Shown here in pieces: positions 14,360-15,877 of a stretch of 15,877 nucleotides of DNA. Numbering within the stretch: the first letter of the stretch is position 1; each line of letters opens with the position of its first letter. Origin of the DNA: an uncultured Pirellulales bacterium (lineage in GTDB: Bacteria > Planctomycetota > Planctomycetia > Pirellulales > Lacipirellulaceae); NCBI GenBank assembly GCA_947258835.1, contig CAMYJY010000011.1:1-15877 (forward strand), written 5' to 3'. Below the pieces are notes generated by a model, which worked only from the letters and a program-made list of their open reading frames with translations, ran no database searches and was not told the origin of the DNA. The position numbers and the translations under genes were made by a program.

Positions 14360-15877
14360 CTAGAATTGGTAGCCAACACCAAAAAACGCACCTTGCAACA
14401 CGAGGCTGCTGTCGGTGTCGATGTTGCGGATCTCGGGAATGTCCACGATGTACTGAGGGATCTGATCGTCGGCGAGTCCCGTGTTGGTCAAGACCATGAC
14501 GCGGTACCCTCCGAACAGGGTCCAGTGGCACCCGATGCGGTACTGCAGCCCCAGGTTGGCTTCCGAAAGTAAAGACACCACGCCCGTTGTCGATTGCACC
14601 GGATAACTACCGTTCACGCCACTGAATGCTGAAGGTGCGGCGGCCGTGCCATCGCCGCGACGCAGATCAAAACTATGCTCAATGTGGTTGCCATAGACGC
14701 CAAATTTGGGGGTCAGGAAGAAACGCATGCGACAGCCCAGCTGACGCTCGAACAAACAACCAATCTGCACACCCACCAGGTCATTTTTGACGCGGTCCCT
14801 CATGTACACTTCGTCCAGACCACCGTTCGCACCCCACGTACCACCTTGATCCAGGGTGGCAAATGTCAAATTTTCGTCAAACTTAAAATACCGCACGCCG
14901 ACCAACATGCGATGCGACCACCGCGCGCAGTGGCCGCACGCCAGCGGACCTTGGATGATATTGACCTCAACGTTATGCAACTCATTTTCGCGGGCGATTC
15001 GATGTTCGGCGGCGCTGTCAAAATAATCGCTCACCGGATCGCCAACGGCAAATTCAAGGTCGTTGAACTGCAACGGTGAACTGAGCTGGTTGGCATGCGT
15101 TTGGCTGTCGCTGGCCGTAAAATTGCCAATCGACCAGTACCCCAATTCCACGGCCCAACGATGGCAGGCAAAATAGCGCCCCAGGCGGAACTCGGCCCCA
15201 CCCTCCCAATCGGAATCGGCGTCTGCCGTGCTCATCAGCTGGTTGGAGTTGTTGTTATTCTCATAGGTCGTCCACACGCGTCGGGGAGCACTGCGATCCA
15301 TGACCAGGCCGGCTACCGCCCCGTACCAGGGACAACACGGTCGCGGACAACAAGGATCACAACGGGCCCCAACCCCCCCGTTTTCATAGCCTCCCTGCTG
15401 ATAGGCTCCGTAGGCTCCCTGTGCTGGGGCACCACCCGCGTCGCGTGGTTCGGCCAGTACCCCCTCATTGCTGGGCTCGACCGGTATGGCCATGTTGCCA
15501 TTGGGTTGCATCCGGTAGGCCATGCGGTACCCGCCTGGTGCCGTGGCATACGACTCCGGGCCCCTCTCAAACGAATGAGGAGTCCTGGCATATGACTCCG
15601 GAGCCCTCTCAAACGAATGAGGAGTCCTGGCATATGACTCCGGAGCCCTCTCAAACGAATGAGGAGTCCTGGCATACGACTCCGGAGCCCTCTCAAACGA
15701 ATGAGGAGTCCTGGCATACGACTCGGGAGCCCTCTCAAACGAATGAGGAGTTCTGGCGAACGACTCGGGAGCCCTCTCAAACGAATGAGGAGTTCTGGCG
15801 AATGACTCGGGGGCCCTCTCAAACGAATTAGGGGTCCTGGCGAACGACTCGGGAGCCCTCTCAAACGAATTAGGGGT
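14360..15877 (-). CDS. BBP7-like outer-membrane beta-barrel protein with N-terminal 14-residue repeats (5' end off-window)
   Basis: The frame is open from the stop at 14360 to the window edge, giving 505 visible residues. The first in-frame ATG (15523) is not a believable start: it lacks a signal peptide, and the frame runs on without a stop through the repeats. Visible residues 1-111 are tandem 14-mers, consensus SFERAPESYARTPH. Residues about 119-170 are Gly/Tyr/Gln-rich, followed by a Cys cluster CDPCCPRPCC (173-182). The rest alternates polar and hydrophobic residues in strand-like segments (WAVELGYWSIGNF, HRMLVGVRYFKFDE, CRMRFFLTPKFGVYG, ANLGLQYRIG, WTLFGGYRVMVL) and ends in GAFFGVGYQF, a C-terminal aromatic as outer-membrane barrels have. 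This fits the planctomycete BBP7 barrel family, whose precise role is poorly known. A hairpin at 14319-14351 closes the transcript. Confidence 0.8.
   Translation of the reverse strand, partial: TPNSFERAPESFARTPNSFERAPESFARTPHSFERAPESFARTPHSFERAPESYARTPHSFERAPESYARTPHSFERAPESYARTPHSFERAPESYARTPHSFERGPESYATAPGGYRMAYRMQPNGNMAIPVEPSNEGVLAEPRDAGGAPAQGAYGAYQQGGYENGGVGARCDPCCPRPCCPWYGAVAGLVMDRSAPRRVWTTYENNNNSNQLMSTADADSDWEGGAEFRLGRYFACHRWAVELGYWSIGNFTASDSQTHANQLSSPLQFNDLEFAVGDPVSDYFDSAAEHRIARENELHNVEVNIIQGPLACGHCARWSHRMLVGVRYFKFDENLTFATLDQGGTWGANGGLDEVYMRDRVKNDLVGVQIGCLFERQLGCRMRFFLTPKFGVYGNHIEHSFDLRRGDGTAAAPSAFSGVNGSYPVQSTTGVVSLLSEANLGLQYRIGCHWTLFGGYRVMVLTNTGLADDQIPQYIVDIPEIRNIDTDSSLVLQGAFFGVGYQF
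15545..15877 (-). repeat. 42-nt in-frame tandem repeat, 8 copies visible
   Basis: Eight units with 42-nt period run to the edge of the window, the outermost one cut. In the frame of the barrel each unit encodes 14 residues made of two related heptads, SFERAPE and SFARTPH (pattern SFxRxPx). Units near the barrel use Tyr and His where units farther out use Phe and Asn. Most base differences between units are silent in this frame (TCG/TCA, CCG/CCC, AGG/AGA, ACT/ACC, GCT/GCC). Confidence 0.9.

Noticed and set aside
15421..15831. + strand frame reading the tandem repeat as a 14-residue unit (EPSQTNEESWHMTP type)
   Set aside because: A 42-nt repeat is open in several frames; the base differences between units change amino acids in this frame but are mostly silent in the barrel frame.

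Overview
The window looks like a piece of a Planctomycetota chromosome, most likely the Pirellulales side. This is inferred from gene content: a BBP7-type outer-membrane barrel, a secreted NPCBM-domain protein paired with a secreted prenyltransferase/squalene-oxidase-repeat protein, weak Shine-Dalgarno use at several genes, and many dispersed palindromic repeats. No database search was possible, so family assignments rest on motifs read from the translations. No RNA gene, CRISPR array, transposase or phage gene was seen.

Layout. The + strand carries one two-gene unit at 378-2673: an alpha-toroid repeat protein, then an NPCBM-domain protein 4 nt downstream. Everything after it is on the - strand. 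Read in the direction of transcription (right to left), the order is: a BBP7-like barrel that enters from beyond the right edge (15877-14360); citrate synthase with its own promoter (14127-12832); a repeat-filled gap; a small His/Cys-rich secreted protein (12067-11555); a CzcB-type adaptor (11343-9895); a CzcA-type heavy-metal RND pump (9669-6595); a ThiH-like radical SAM enzyme (6303-4801); and a SEC-C zinc-motif protein with an internal duplication (4289-3354).

How genes work together. The adaptor and pump form the inner-membrane and periplasmic parts of a metal efflux system. The His-rich protein just upstream may bind or sense the same metal. No outer-membrane factor gene is present. The other genes look like independent units: central metabolism, thiazole or radical chemistry, and cell-envelope proteins.

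The gaps are dominated by repeats. These are a 29-bp inverted repeat built from smaller palindromes (53-130), a 537-bp MITE-like element with 28-bp terminal inverted repeats (2792-3328), a shortened relative wedged between adaptor and pump (9682-9866), a roughly 70-bp double-hairpin repeat in three full copies and one half copy, 22-23 nt tandem arrays grown from the end of that repeat at two places, and three hairpins that share one apex sequence but have different, still complementary arms. I did not find a clearly new multi-gene system. The best leads are the His-rich protein beside the efflux pump, the shared-apex hairpins, and the 14-residue tandem repeat fused to the outer-membrane barrel.
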